From: Castor canadensis
Taxonomy: Eukaryota > Chordata > Mammalia > Rodentia > Castoridae
Reading direction: 5' to 3'
Length of the DNA: 64,000 nucleotides
Assembly: GCF_047511655.1 (NCBI RefSeq)
Contig: NC_133394.1
Location: forward strand, 111,126,343-111,190,342
The notes beneath the pieces were generated by a model. It searched no databases and was not told the origin of the DNA. It saw nothing but the letters and a program-made list of their open reading frames with translations. Numbering within the stretch: the stretch's first letter is position 1; the number at the start of each line of letters is the position of its first letter. Shown piece by piece: positions 12,257 through 25,146 of this stretch. The translations under genes and the position numbers were made by a program.

Positions 12257-13297
12257 AAACCATGTTTTAATTAAAATGGCTTTTTCTTAGGCACTTGCTT
12301 TTCAAATAAACAAATGACTTCTTACTAAATTTCATTAAGATATTTCAACAGGATTATTTTCTTTTACACTTACAAATATATAGCATTTTAGTTATACCCC
12401 TTTTATGGATTAGCCTGGGCTTCTATGTACAACTTACAGTATTCTTTCTAGGGAAACCATTTTCTGATTTCCTGACACTTATCATACAAATGGAATCTTG
12501 GAAAGCCATCCTGATTACAAAAGAGAAAGGTCCTATAAGGAGATTATGGAAGTGAGATTCCCCTCTTTGATTTGCCTTTTTATTTCTAAGAAGATAGATA
12601 AATACTCCACTTATTCACAGCATGCACAAAGAAGCAGTCTTTGGCTTTATTATTGCCTTTCACTATTTCCCCATGCTTCCACATACAAAATTGAAACAGG
12701 AATTATCAATGAAAAATCTCAGTGTGTCTGCAAAGAGCTTTAGAGTTTACCAATGATTAACTCACTGATGAAAGTCATTCGCAGACAGCCTCCTCTCCAA
12801 TAGGCTTTCAAGAATCTCACTATTTTCTAAAGGGGATCTACAAGTCAACAGCATGAGACACTTGTTCCCACCACTGTGTCAGGAAGTTCACGAATCACTT
12901 CAATAAAACTGCCCGTCCAGGGCTTATTAATGGTAGCAGCTGGTCTGGTGGAAGCTGACCTTTCTATTCCACCTGTTGGGTGCTGAGACTGTTCTCATTT
13001 TCATTCTATATGATTTACTGAGGTCATCTTTCAGTTACATCTGCACCAATGAAGGAAGAGCACGTGAGGAAGGAGTTCCAGCCTGGTGAATGGTGCTGGT
13101 GGTATGAACTAAGATTACTGGGTAACCCATTGAGAGCCCTGTGTGGTCACCAAAGTTGGTAGCATTGCTCCCAGACCATCAGACAGAAGGCACTGCCTCA
13201 CTCCTGACCCTTGCAATACTATCCAGTTCTATTGTTCCTTTTACCACCATCACCCAACAAGGGACTTCTGTCTCCATAACTCAGTATAAAGAGGAAA

Positions 13298-13540
13298 TAT
13301 GTTACAGTGGTTAAGAAGTCAGACTTTCTGAGTTTGGATCTCCACTCTGTCACTTAGTAGGTTTGTGATGTGGGGAAAGTTAGACACACCTCCTTGGGAA
13401 AGGTATGTAAGTTTTCATCTATGTCAGTTTTCACGTGTGTGAAAAGAAGATAAGAGGGTCTTTCATGTTGCTGGTGATTTAGTGGGTTAATGCATGCCAA
13501 GTCACTTAGGACAGAGTAATTACTTAATAAATATCTTATC
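13298..13540 (+). repeat. MIR SINE, near full length
   Basis: gtggttaagaagtcagactttctgagtttggatc ... cactctgtcacttag ... a decayed core ... gggttaatgcatgccaagtcacttaggacag ... acttaataaatatc matches the MIR order from 5' to 3'. Confidence 0.75.
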
Positions 13541-14395
13541 CTAATGTTATAAAATAAGGGTAAAATTTCTGTATGTGATTCAATAATAAGAATCAGTGCT
13601 CTGTTGTTTAGGTCACTGAGGATGTCAACAGCTGGAAAGTTATTCTTTCCAATTTTATGCTTTGGCAGGCCTCATTGTTGGAAAAACAGCTGTCTTTTTA
13701 TAGGTTATATATTAAATGGAGTCATATCAAATGCTATTGATCTGTGCAACAGACACCTAATGAGCACCTATTGTTAAGTGTCAGGTACTCTTAATGACTG
13801 CTGGGGAGACAGAAATGTATAGGCAGTGACACATCCCCCACAGAAGAGCAGGAATTTAGTAAAGAAGACAGGCCCATCAACAAATTATTTTAAAATAATT
13901 TCAATTTAGTCATTATTCCCTAAGGCTAAGATAACCTTGAAAAAATCTACTCACCCATTCGTAGAATAGTTGTTCCTACTACCTTCTTCACCATTCCTCT
14001 TCTGTTCTGTTAAGACTTCCTCAATAACAGAAGAAAGGAGAAATTGGAGTAATAAGTGGAATGAGCAGGAAAAAAATATTATTTTAGTGAAAATACCAAC
14101 AACGAAGCACAAACCAGGGCACGATGTAGAGAAAACATGCTGAAGATGTGATGTCCCCACCCATCCCCCACTGTTAGTCTAGAGAAGTTCCATTGAGGCA
14201 CACATCTTATAAGGAAGCAACATATACAGCATTTGATTAAAAAAAAAAAAGGCTCTAATTTCTACCATTCTGCTTTACCATTCCAGAAAGATAAAAAAAA
14301 AAGTGAAACTTGTAAACCGTTCTCTCCAGGGTGCCAACCAGGAGATGCCTTTCTGAGAACTTAGCTCACAGCCATTTAAAGAATAATAATATATT

Positions 14396-14568
14396 CTTGC
14401 AGTACTGGGATTTGAACTCATGGCTTACATCTTAAGCCACTCCACCAGCCCTTTTTTGTGATGGGTTTTTTCAAGTATTTGCCTGGGCTGGCTTCGCACT
14501 GCGATCCTCCTGCTCTCTGCCTCTTGAGTAGCTAGGATTACAGGCGTCAGCCACCAGATGCCCAGCAA
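14396..14568 (-). repeat. Composite SINE (antisense)
   Basis: gcagtactgggatttgaactcatggc ... ccactccaccagccc, then gcctgggctggcttcgcactgcgatcctcc ... gtagctaggattacaggcgtcagccacc. Confidence 0.85.
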
Positions 14569-16481
14569 GAATGTTCATATATTCCATAAGCAAGCACCTC
14601 ACAGTTTACCTATGAACCCGTCACTGGAGCTTTACCACGGCACTGTGAGCTGGGCACAGGGATGTGTGACTGTACCCCTTTCTTTACATAAGAGAGTACA
14701 GCCAAGTGACGTCTCAGATGTAAGTACTCAGAGCTTCTAATTAGTTGGCCTTTTTACCATATTAACTCAAATTTCAGTTTGTTCTTAATTCTGCTATGTT
14801 TGTTAGATCAGAGGACTTTCTAAGGCAAGGAAAAAACCAACGTAAATCCTGGAAAATAGAAGACTGACTTAGCAATCATGTCAGGCACACAGAAAAGCAC
14901 CAGAAATGCAGAATTTAAATAATTAAATGTTTAAAATTTTTAAATTTTTTTTTTTTAAAAAGCAGCCCTCCATTTTGTTAAGACACAGATTAACTACTCA
15001 GAGGTATGCACTTGTAGCAAGGCTAAAATATCAGAAACAAAACCTGAGAGCACTTCTCTGACTTACACAATTTGCAAGAATAAGGTACTTGTGATAATGT
15101 GGTCACTGTCAACCGGATGGAATGGCATGAATTCAAGGATGGTAGGCATTTCGGTCTTCCAGTCTCACCAAGGCAAGTCCAACATGTTCTAGAACAGCAC
15201 AGTTGCTTGTCATTGTGAGCTCGCAAGTGGCTCTGCCTGTGCGTGCAGTTGTCTCACTGGGCAGAGGTTAGGAGCTCAGATGTTACAGGACAAACTTGAA
15301 CCATCTCCCCAGGAGCTCTTCAGTTAATGTCGTCATCTGTAAAACACGATCAGAACAAAATTTTGAAGGGGAGATTTCATGACCTTTGTTGTTTAGTGTC
15401 AAGCAAACCCAGGGGCTTTTAAACAAGATGCATCACGTTTGCAAGAGTGCCTCCCAGAAGCTAAGGGATGAGACTGGAGAGACCACGGCAGGTCAGGAGT
15501 GGCCCAGCCCACACTGACAAAGACCTGCTGTCTCCCCATCCCCGACCCCCACTTCTTCACTGAAGTGACAGGTGACAATTAAGTTAGAGCTCAAAGATCC
15601 AAATGTGTGATTCAGCAAAAGCTTAGAATCTGTGACATCAATAAAGCAGAAAGAGAGTGTATTTGAAGGCATAAATCAATCTCCATGCTCATGAATTTGT
15701 GAGTTGCCTTCACTGCTGTAGCCAGAACAAAAGGCAGAACTTTCAGTCCTCCCCTGACTAGACAAGTTAGTTAATCCTTCCTGACTGCAAAACAGGATTA
15801 GTTCCTTTGAGTTCTAAGAGAGGGCTGTGACAGCAACTGAAATGACCAATATTTGTCTATTTCTGAACCAGAGCTCAGCACATCACAGTTCTGCATCCAG
15901 ACCTTTCAGTGTGTAATTTGTGTCTATGTGAATGTCCTGTGTAAGCCCACAGCCTCATAATGTCGCCTTTACACTTCCCGTCCATCTCTACATCCTTTCT
16001 TCGGCTTTACTCAGTCATTTTAAGTCTCTGAGGTTTTCATTTGGAGACTTCGATGCTTACTTTCATGAGGAGGACTCACAGGCTAACACATGAAGTGTGA
16101 AATCAAGTCCTGACTCCCAAGAGCTGTGTAGAAGCAAAAAATGCTAATACTGTTAGCATGATACAAAAAGAAGGTCCTAGCAGTTAGTTTTCCATATATT
16201 TTTTGAGCTGCTTATTGAAAACATACCTCAAGTCCTCGTCTAGACTGGAACAGGAAGTACTTGTACACAGTAAATAGTAAACAATGGAACCTTAAGAGGT
16301 CATGCAAGCTAGAAACATAAATAACATGGAGGAGGTTTAGATATTATTCATGGGTGAAAAGAATGCAAGACAACTTTGGCAAAAGCTAAGAAAACTGACA
16401 GTGCAAGTGCTGGTGAGAATCTGGAGACACAAAGAGTTGTTCACTGTCGGTTAGGGTACTTTTGTTCAACCACGTTGGAAG

Positions 16482-16558
16482 GTGTTGAAAAGCTAAACAG
16501 TCAGAAGTTTCAACACAAACAAGTATTGTGTTGAAAAGCTAAACAGTCAGAAGTTTCA
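16482..16558 (+). repeat. 46-bp-period tandem duplication
   Basis: A 31-base segment beginning gtgttgaaaagctaaacag occurs identically at 16482-16512 and 16528-16558, separated by 15 bp. Confidence 0.95.
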
Positions 16559-16603
16559 GTGCTAGTCAGAGAACTCCTCTAGAGGGGCTTCAGAAGGTAT
16601 GGC

Positions 16604-16705
16604 CAAAGACTGGGGGCATGGCTTAAGTGGTAGAGTGCCTGCCTAGCAATCACAAGGGCATGAGTTCAAACCCCAGTACTGCATTAAGAAACAAAACAAA
16701 ACATA
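16604..16705 (+). repeat. tRNA-derived SINE
   Basis: actgggggcatggcttaagtggtagagtgcctgcctagcaatc ... gagttcaaaccccagtactgc, with an AAAC-rich tail. Confidence 0.9.
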
Positions 16706-16822
16706 CGGACAAGAATGTTCAAGGAGGCCATGTCGATAAGAGCAAAACCCTGGAAACAACTCAAGTAGACATTTTTTAAGATCTCCTTCTAAAAAGAACA
16801 TCTGAAGAGCGTTCTTGACATT

Positions 16823-16912
16823 TTCTGGTAAAGTGGTTCAAGTGGTAGCATGCCTGCCTAACAAGAGCAAGGCCCTGAGTTCAACTCCCAGCCCCACCAA
16901 AAAAAAAAAAAT
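16823..16912 (+). repeat. tRNA-derived SINE
   Basis: tctggtaaagtggttcaagtggtagcatgcctgcctaac ... gagttcaactcccagccccacc, with a poly(A) run. Confidence 0.9.
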
Positions 16913-18007
16913 GCCATCAGTTTTGACATATTCATAAATGGAATCAGTAGTGAATATGAGTGAACATCTCTACATGTGGAAATATGAGTGGATCTTAGAA
17001 AAAAGTACTGAGGGAAAAAGGCAGTTCTGCCTGGTTTTTTTTTAGGGATCCATACATATGAAATAGAACTAATTTCAAAAGCAAAAGAGTGATTAATAAA
17101 AAATTCAGAACTATGGTTTCCTCTGGGGGCAGGTTAGCAAGGGAATAGGATTGGGGGAAAAAATACAAGTAGCTTCCAGAGTCTTGGCAAAGCTTTAATG
17201 TTTGAATTGGGTGGTGATTGTGAGACTGTTGTTTAATTTGTGCTTTTTAACTTACCTGTGTCTCCTTTGCATAGCAATGATATTTCGGTGAAACATGGAA
17301 ATGTCCACATTTCTAACTTCTAAGACGATGGGAAATAGCTCCTGTACTTTTCCCAGAAATCTTATTTGGAACCAATAATAAACAAAATTCAGGGCAAAGT
17401 GAACCACTGGTCTAATCGAGAATGTGTTTTTATAACAAAAAATTTTTTTTCGAATGTTAAAAAATACATGCCTATGATAATAATGAAATATCTTCAAAGC
17501 AAAAATATACAGAAGAAATCGTCTTAGGTCATTCATAACCATACATTTTCAATATCCATCCATCGTTAATATTTTGTCATATTTCCTCCAGGTTTTTATT
17601 TATAAAGTTGATATCTTGCATATTTTTCTTTTTTGTTTTTTTTTTAATTTTCATTATAGCATTTTAAAATATATTTTCCTATTCCGTTGTAGAACTTGAC
17701 TCCCTGAAGACAGGGATGTTAATGTGGCAATGATGAGTTTGGGGTGTAATGTGCAGCTGTGAGTTCTATTAAATGCATTATCTATATAAGTGATGAACTG
17801 TAGCGTTTCCCTCAGTGGAAAACTTAAAGTGTGAAAGGCGTGTGCTCACACTCAAGGTTGTCAAATCTTTTCTAAGTTGATTGCTAGAAATGTGTGTGAG
17901 GAGGTGGAGTTTTTCTTTTGATGATGTGATTTTTAAAAACTCTAATCTCAATGTAAGAAAGAATACATTTTTCTAAAAGATTTTTTAAAATTTCTTTTTA
18001 TTTCTGA

Positions 18008-18072
18008 TTTTTTTTTTTTTTTTGGCAGTACTACTGGGGTTTGAACTTAGGACTTCATGCTTGCTAGGCAGT
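18008..18072 (-). repeat. tRNA-derived SINE fragment (antisense)
   Basis: A T run, then ggcagtactactggggtttgaacttaggacttcatgcttgctaggcag. Confidence 0.85.
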
Positions 18073-18582
18073 ATTTCTGAATTTTTGAAAGCTTAACATT
18101 TCTCTTGCTAACATAATTTTAAAAACATTTTCTCCATTCCTGGCCATATATACAAAAGATTAATAGCATAATGTTTAAACTGTCCATTCCAATTTTTAGT
18201 TTTAAAGACTCATTCTTTTAAAACTACCTGAATCTACCACTTACTAAAAGGTTAGGATGATACACAGCCTCAGAGCAGGTATAAGTCATGAGGATATCTA
18301 ATTATTTATACTTGATGTTAGTGATTAAATTGCAGGACCTTTTAAAAGTTGAAATACTTTGTCTCCTAACAGGTGGTTGTGATTCAGGAGGTCTGTGGAG
18401 CGCTCAGCCATATCCACAGGTGATTCTGAGGCTCATTGAGATCGGCAATCCTTGCTCTTAGCCTGAGGACACGAACCACCAGGTTATATCTGAATGAGCA
18501 ACTCTGCCCACCAGCACCAGCCTTCGTGCTGGCCTGGAGAGGCAGACTAAAAATCTTCCATCCCTTTTTGTTAATTCTTTTC

Positions 18583-18660
18583 TTCAGGGTGGGGGATGGA
18601 ATCCAAGGCCTCACACATGCCAGGCAAGAGCACTGTCACATAGCTGCACCCCAGCCCTCC
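18583..18660 (-). repeat. ID/tRNA-type SINE (antisense)
   Basis: gggtgggggatggaatccaaggcctcacacatgccaggcaag ... agctgcaccccagccc resembles an antisense tRNA-Ala/ID-like SINE of a different lineage from the common one here. Confidence 0.6.
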
Positions 18661-20009
18661 TTTTTGTCAGTTTCTGAGAGACTGTGACAGCTCGCATGAT
18701 CCCCTTCTTCCTCTTCAGAGTAAGTGATGAGTGGGAAGACCCCTCCCACCCCTCCAAAGTCCCACCACTTGTATTGGAGAAGTGGCCACTCATCATTTTT
18801 CTCATTTAGGAAAATACAAAGTATTTCAAGAGCCAGTTGCTTGCTGAGAGTTCACAGTGAATATAAAAGAAATACAGGCTAAAGAAAATTGGGAGAAGAT
18901 CCCAAAGAACCATCCATCTGCGTTTCCCCTATTGGCCAACTCACCACAGGTCTCCTCTTATGGGCAGTTGCCTTTTTCTCTTGGTTTGATAGCAAACAAG
19001 TAACCAAGATTCACCAGTTCATAGTTTATATAGGTAGATACTTTCAACATAAATGAATGCAAACTTAAAGGGACAAAAATAAAGCTGTTGGATGAATTGA
19101 CACAAGGGTCAACCCAGGCTTTGGAATTAGTTTAGAAAAAAAAAGTCAGCAGTTTTCAATGAACCTCTTACAAACACTTATGCAACAACTTCCCCTAACC
19201 ACAAAAGAAAAACACAATGACAGGACAAATTACTCTTTGACTGTTTCATAAGATATGAAAACCACAATAAAACTTGTGTTGAGATTAAAGTTTTAGTAGC
19301 CTCAAAATATTATCTAAAGATCAAAATATTTTTGAGTTCTTTTATCTGAAATTGTTTAGACTACCTTCAGAGAGACTTCTTGACTGTTTCCTTATTTTCC
19401 TTATGGGAAACGGTTGAAGCATTCTAAGGCCAAGGTTACCAAGGAAGTTTGATTTATACAGTAAAAGAGCAAGAGGGAGAAGGAGAAAAGAACAAAGCGA
19501 TGGCAAACATTTATCAACCACAGGGGCTGAAATAACAGCAACCAGCAACTGCATCTGATGGTGGAGATCTTTCACCTCATTTCTAGAAACCACAAAAGCT
19601 TGTTTGGTGAGAAACAGGTGTTGTCAAATGTTCCTCTCAGGTCTCCCTAACAGTCAATGGCACTGTGCCAAGTAACCCAAGTTTAGGTCCTCTAAAGTCA
19701 ACCAGGACCTCCCCACAAAGCCTCATACAAAGTCTTATAACAGGAAGCCACAGAAATCTAGCAAAATAAAATGTACTGGAGTCCATGTAAGATCACCAGA
19801 GCCCTTGAGTTACATGACCACAGTGACAGAGAGAGAGAGTCTGTGCGTAGGCAGCAAAATTCTCATGTAAGAGTCAGCATGGCCACATTAGTGGAATTCC
19901 ATACAACCATTCTAGGGCAAGAAATAAAATCAGAGGCACCAGTGTCCCCCCTCTTGTGTTCTTTCATGCAAAATGAACAGAGGTGGTATTTTATGCTGAA
20001 AAGAACAAC

Positions 20010-20112
20010 TTGGGCTGGTGGAGTGGCCCAAGTGGTATAGAAACTGCCTAGCAAGCATGAAGCCCTGAGTTCAAACCCCAGTACTGCCAAAATAAATAAA
20101 TAAATAAATAGA
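20010..20112 (+). repeat. tRNA-derived SINE with (AAAT)n tail
   Basis: gggctggtggagtggcccaagtggtatag ... gagttcaaaccccagtactgcc, then five AAAT units. Confidence 0.9.
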
Positions 20113-22007
20113 ACAACCCCTCTGCCTGCTATCTCCAGCCTTCAGCCAGGACTGGTGCCCAACTAAGCCAGTCCTTGCCCATTCAAAATGGCAACAAGCA
20201 CCTGTCTGCAGTTAGACTGTTGCTTTCCTCAGTTTTTCTACCAAACTAAACATAAGCTGGCCTGCTGAGAAGAGACTACCAGAACACAGGACTGAAACCA
20301 AAGCCGAAGCTTTCCGTTTTAGAGTGCTGGTCACCAACTGGGTAGCCTTGGAAAGTCAGCGTCTCCTGCCACGTTCTCCTGGGCTGTGACAGAAGAGGAT
20401 TGGAGGAGGCCATTTCCAAGGCTTTCCAGCTGAGTTATATGTGTCAAAGAAGGTGTGTGGGGTGAGGAGGTGGGGATGGATGCCAATGGAAGGGAGGTGT
20501 TTCTGACCTGGCTTGGTCCCCTCTTGTCTCAATACTGTGACAGAAATTGCTGCTACAGAATTATAGGGAGGGGGAGAACAAAATTTCCTAAAACACACGA
20601 TTTCATGGTGACTTGGTTAGTAACTTGAGCCTGACTTGCACACAGTCATAGAACAGCTTCTTGTCTTGCCTGAGTCCCTTCAAGAGGCCTAGAGGAGGGA
20701 TAAGGACATTCTTTTAGGGTGTGGGAGAAGCAGGTCACTAAATAGGAAAGGTTGAAACAGTATTGGGTACTTCATCCAAGCAGCTGGCAAAGCATGGCTC
20801 ATCCTTGGCCTAAACCACATCAAACCCTGCTCAAGACTGGGCTGGATGATTTTGCAATTGTTTATTAAAACAACAAACCAAGGCAATTCCCACACTTCTG
20901 CTGGTCTTTTATTGTCAGCAGCAGTCAAGTCCTAACAGGTCTGTACCAAATCCACAGCCAGGAGGATCTTGAAGACCAACCTTCCATAGTCTGGTCTCTT
21001 AAAGCTGAGATGGGGGAGAAGGGCACACATCTGCCAGATTCCTTTGCCTCAGCTGTGAAGCTGCGAGGGTAGAGACACAAGGCAGCAGGAAGCAGTTGTC
21101 CCAACCTGCTGGCAATGCCTGACTCCAACGTGAGGACCCACGGGAGACCTTGAAGGTGGACCTATTTTCTTGACTTTATAGTACCCACCCCCACACACCC
21201 GGAAGCTTGTGGTTTTCAACGACAGATGTCTTTGATCCTTCTTGATTGAGTAGGTGATCCTAGTCCTTCTCAAAAGTCTTCAGCCACGCCTCAGGGGACA
21301 CATAGTGAAGTGAACCCTTCATGGGTTTCTGTGAGATACTGGCCTGGTGACAGCAGGTGACTCATTGCTTTCATTAGAAAACTAGTGTTGGGGGGCGGTG
21401 AAGGGCGGTTTGAAGGAAGTGGTTGCTGAGTGGCGCACACGAGCCCTGCAGGTGGCCTTTTCTCCTGTGACACAGCCCCCACCCCTGCGTTTAAATCACA
21501 TCTCTTCTGCGGACCTGCGCCCATCTCTAGAACAGAAAAATCTCCATTTCCCCCACTTGGAGAGACAATTTCTGTCGCGTGGGTAGAGTCTTTGGAGGAA
21601 GCGTGGGGGCGCAGCGGTCCCTGGCGAGGATCCCCAGTGCTGACCGAGCGCACAGGCAGCGGGCGGGGAGGCGAACCCACTCGCGCCTGTCTGTCCCCAG
21701 GGGAGCCCCTCCCCCCGGGAGGCCGCGCTTCCTCCGCTCCGGTGGGCGGGAGGTCGCGGAGTCACCTTCCTCCTGCCATCGGAGACTTGGGCTGCGGGGA
21801 CGTGACGGGGAGCGTCCTGGAGGCGGGAAGACGCGCGGGTCACTGGGCTCCGCTGTAGGATACTGGGCGGCCTGGGAACGGGAGGGCGGGCGCGAGCTCG
21901 GCTGCTGCCTGCGGCCGGGGGACTGCGGGAGGGGACAGCGGGAGAGACAGTCGGGACAGAGGCGCCCCCGGCCGCGGCCTCCCTCACCGCCTCGCTTTTC
22001 TGTCCAG

Positions 22008-22023
22008 CAACCGCGCCAGGACC
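22008..22023 (+). other. HOPX: HOPX 5'UTR segment of the first coding exon
   Basis: A pyrimidine-rich tract (ctcaccgcctcgcttttctgtccag) ends in AG at 22006-22007 and makes a convincing 3' splice site only 16 nt before the ATG. This implies that at least some HOPX transcripts begin at an upstream noncoding exon and splice in here. A transcript starting within the island could also read through unspliced. Confidence 0.7.
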
Positions 22024-22167
22024 ATGTCAGCCGAGACCGCGAGCGGCCCCACGGAGGACCAGGTGGAGATCCTGGAGTACAACTTCAACAAGGTCAACAA
22101 GCACCCGGACCCCACCACGCTGTGCCTCATTGCGGCCGAGGCCGGCCTGTCGGAGGAGGAGACCCAG
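22024..22167 (+). CDS. HOPX: HOPX first coding exon (codons 1-48)
   Basis: The start codon sits in a good Kozak context (ccaggaccATGt). The exon encodes 48 complete codons ending in Gln48, and CAG is followed directly by the donor gtgagt at 22168. It carries the acidic N terminus plus homeodomain helices 1 and 2. Codons are strongly GC-ended, as expected inside a CpG island. A run of in-frame sense codons continues upstream of the ATG to the acceptor at 22006-22007 without a stop, so a transcript whose upstream exon supplied an in-frame ATG could encode an N-terminally extended isoform. Confidence 0.97.
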
Positions 22168-25109
22168 GTGAGTCCCCGCGCGCCCTGCCACGATCGATCG
22201 CCATTCGCGGCGCCCAGACCCTGCAGGGCCCCGCGGCTCCCACGCCCACGGGCGCCGAATCTGCGCTCCGTCCGCATCCACGATGGCCTCTCCAGGAGCT
22301 GTGCGGTCACCCACTCTCCCACCACCCGGGGACGAACGCGTTCTCCTCCCTCCGGGTTGGGAGCAGCTCTCGCGCCTGCTCTTGTTTCGCTTTCCTGGTC
22401 TCAGTGTCCCTCTGTGCAGTTTATTCCCATCAGGAATGTCACAGTTGGAAAGGACCTTAGCGATCAGCTATAAATTCAGCCCTCGGGTTTGGCAAAGGAG
22501 GAAACTGAGGCTCAGAGGGAGGCGCTGCCAGGGTGCCCTGGGCATCAAGCAGGCTCTGCCCATCCCGCCGCAACAGTTCCAAGCTGCAGAACTCAAATTG
22601 CATGCAGCCAGGGAGATAGGTCCAGATTTTTCAAACTCCCTGGCTGTAAGGTATAGAGAGAGTCCTTTTCTGAAGTTTTCCAAGAAGATAGACATCTGAC
22701 ATTACAGCACAAGGGAGTGGCAGGAGATGTCCCCTTCGGGGCATTGATTTGTCTTTTAAAAGCTCCTATATTGCCCTGAAAATTTTAGGGCAGAGAATGC
22801 CCATGTGCAGTGTTGGAGCCTTCAGTGATTTTTTTTTTTAAAAACTCTGTGTAATTGACTTCTATTTTCCCTTTGATCACAGAAGGACAATTTATTATGC
22901 ATGCTAAACTACTTGGAAGCATAGCAGTTCACCTGAGGGAACCCGAAGTGCTTCACACCTTTAATCTCAATTCCGATTCTTCCCATTTTATAGACTAGAG
23001 CATGGAGACTCTGTGCGCTCCTCACCCTGCTCAGGTGAGGCTTAAAACCTTGTAATGGGTGCTCCTTGGATTTAAGGACCAAGACCCTGGGCCAAGATGG
23101 TTTTACTAATTAAGCTAGAGTCGTTTAGAACACTTGCCCAGAGATAATTCTGTCATTGACAGATCAAATAGAAAGCCACACATATCTGTTTCTGGCAAAT
23201 GGAGCAGCTGTCTGACTAACCAGAACCAGAACCTAATGGAAGGAGGTTTCCTGTAACCCAAGTCTACCAGCTTATGTTTCCTGGCACCCCCAGCGGAGGC
23301 AGGCTGCTGGAGTTTTGTCATCTAAAATCCCATGCTATCTTTAGAAGAGGACTGATCACAGAGAGAGCCTATCTTTTAAAAAGAAGGCTATGGGATGTGG
23401 GCACAGCAGCCTGAATCTTCCTCTTAGGCTCTGGTTCTCCCATAGTAAATCACCAGCCACCCTTTACAGCAGAGCAGAAGAATAATTATGTTGATTTCCT
23501 CATTCACTTGTGTCTGGCGAGGGCAGGGGGAGGGGGGGAGTGCTAGGGATCCAACCCAGGGTCTCAAGCACGTTGAGCATCAACTCTACCCCTGAGCTAC
23601 CCTCTAGCCCTGTGTTGACAACCTTTGGAACGGCTGACACTTGCTGTGTACTATCCTAGACTCCTTCTAAGTGTTCAGTCATTTATTTGCCACAGTAATG
23701 CTCTAAGGGCAGGTACTCATAGCCCTAGGCATGGAAAGGTTAAGAAACTTGCCCATGACCACAGTGAGGGAGCACCGGACTTGAACTCTAGCAGTCTGGC
23801 TCCACAACCCAGACTCTTTATCATGCTGTGCTGTCTCCACAGAAGAGGGTTGGAAACCACTGGATGGGGTGCAAGAGGACAGGAAAGTCAATTTAGGCTA
23901 CAATTAGTCCTGAAAAAAAAAATCCATGCATTATAAAGATTAACTGCTGCAGACTACAGTCAGTCTCCCTTGAGCTCTGCCCAGTATTAGAGAGTTCAGA
24001 TTGAATCTGGGTAGGAGCAGCCAGTGCAGACCTCTGCAGGGCAGCTCCCTCTGCCCCTCTCAGGTGGCCCTTCTTTCATTACCGGACTTCTGCCATCCTC
24101 AAACAAACAAATGGTAGACCCAGCCCCACGTGAATGGGTGTGAGTCAGCCTCATGGGCTGGCTTCCTCTTCCTGCCATAGGGCCAACACCTTCTTCCTCC
24201 CTAGCTGCGGCTTAGCTTGCCCTTCTGTCATCCTGCCTGGGCCTGCAGGGAAGCATCTGGAACCCAGAGCTCCTACAGAAGCCCTGTTTTGTTTTGTTTT
24301 GTTTTATTGCAGGCTGTCTGTCCTCTGTCACTTCTTGCTGGCTGGAGTATCATCCTCCATCTTTCTCATCCCCTTCCCACCACCTTCATATGCACTGGTG
24401 GTGAGAATTACTCTTTAAACTTCTCTAACACCATTTGCTGGGTTTTTTTTGTTTTGTTTGTTTTGTTTTTAACTCTTTGAGACAAGGTCTTGATGTATAG
24501 CCCAGGCTGGCCTGGAACTCTTGATCCTCCCATCTCGGCCTCCCAAGTGCTGGGATTACAGGCATCATACTCTTAGTTTTCCTAGAACTAGTAATACTTG
24601 TGTGAAAGAAAAACAAGCATGAGATACTCTTGTGAGGGAGCTAATGCAACTGATTCACACTGCTGATCCTTGGGCAGGGCAAGAGGAATTAAAAGGTAGC
24701 AACAGTCCCTAGCTAGGAAGCTTGTGGACCACTTCCTTTTTATCCCCTCCCCCTACCAATGTCCTAAAAAAGGCTTGAGGGAGGCACACTCACTCAATGG
24801 TGTAAAAGTCCAACATCACTTTATGAACCATGAACGGATTGTAGACCTCTTTCTAACCACCCGACTGTACAACCAAACTCTCTGCTATGGGAGGCCACCT
24901 CTAGGAGCTCAAAGCGAGGAGAAGGGGCTCTATTGAAATAACCTTTAGCATCGTGCTCACTGTGACCTTATGCTTAAGAGAGACAAAATCTAACAGAATC
25001 CTGTGAATTTTATTGCCTTGAAGTCAGTGTTAGAAGAGGCTGGGAAAACTCTTTCATTAGTCCCCTGGGATGGGGGGGGGGGCGGCTAACGGTGTTCTCT
25101 GTTAAGACA

Positions 25110-25146
<37 letters not shown>

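Larger units (their letters stand above)
16375..17240 (+). repeat. Old L1 3' region with two nested SINEs
   Basis: Decayed L1 ORF2-end and 3'UTR signatures are visible: tgctggtgagaatctggagacac, caagaatgttcaaggaggcc, gtggatcttagaaaaaagtactgaggg, and tggtttcctctgggggcaggttagcaaggg. The piece is split by the two tRNA-derived SINEs at 16604 and 16823. Confidence 0.55.
1476..22005 (+). other. HOPX: Presumed HOPX intron 1 (noncoding, repeat-rich)
   Basis: If the distal exon is real, this is a ~20.5 kb first intron. Apart from the SINEs, MIRs, old L1 pieces and microsatellites listed separately, I see no conserved coding sequence. Open frames here are short and uncharacteristic. The stretches 3335-5228, 6420-8760, 9800-10865, 12260-13290, 14570-16370 and 18670-20005 appear as unique noncoding sequence. 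Confidence 0.45.
21560..22270 (+). promoter_or_regulatory. HOPX: CpG island / proximal HOPX promoter region
   Basis: This is a dense CpG and GC-rich stretch, in sharp contrast with AT-rich surroundings, spanning the region upstream of and including the first coding exon. It contains several GC-box-like ggcgg or gggcgg motifs (near 21660, 21745 and 21890). No TATA box is visible. HOPX in other mammals is known to be regulated by promoter CpG methylation, which is consistent. Boundaries were judged by eye. Confidence 0.8.

Noticed and set aside
21579-22460. 293-residue + strand open frame across the CpG island
   Set aside because: It overlaps the HOPX first exon in a different frame. It is long only because the region is GC-rich and poor in stop codons. 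It crosses the HOPX donor and has no recognisable domain.
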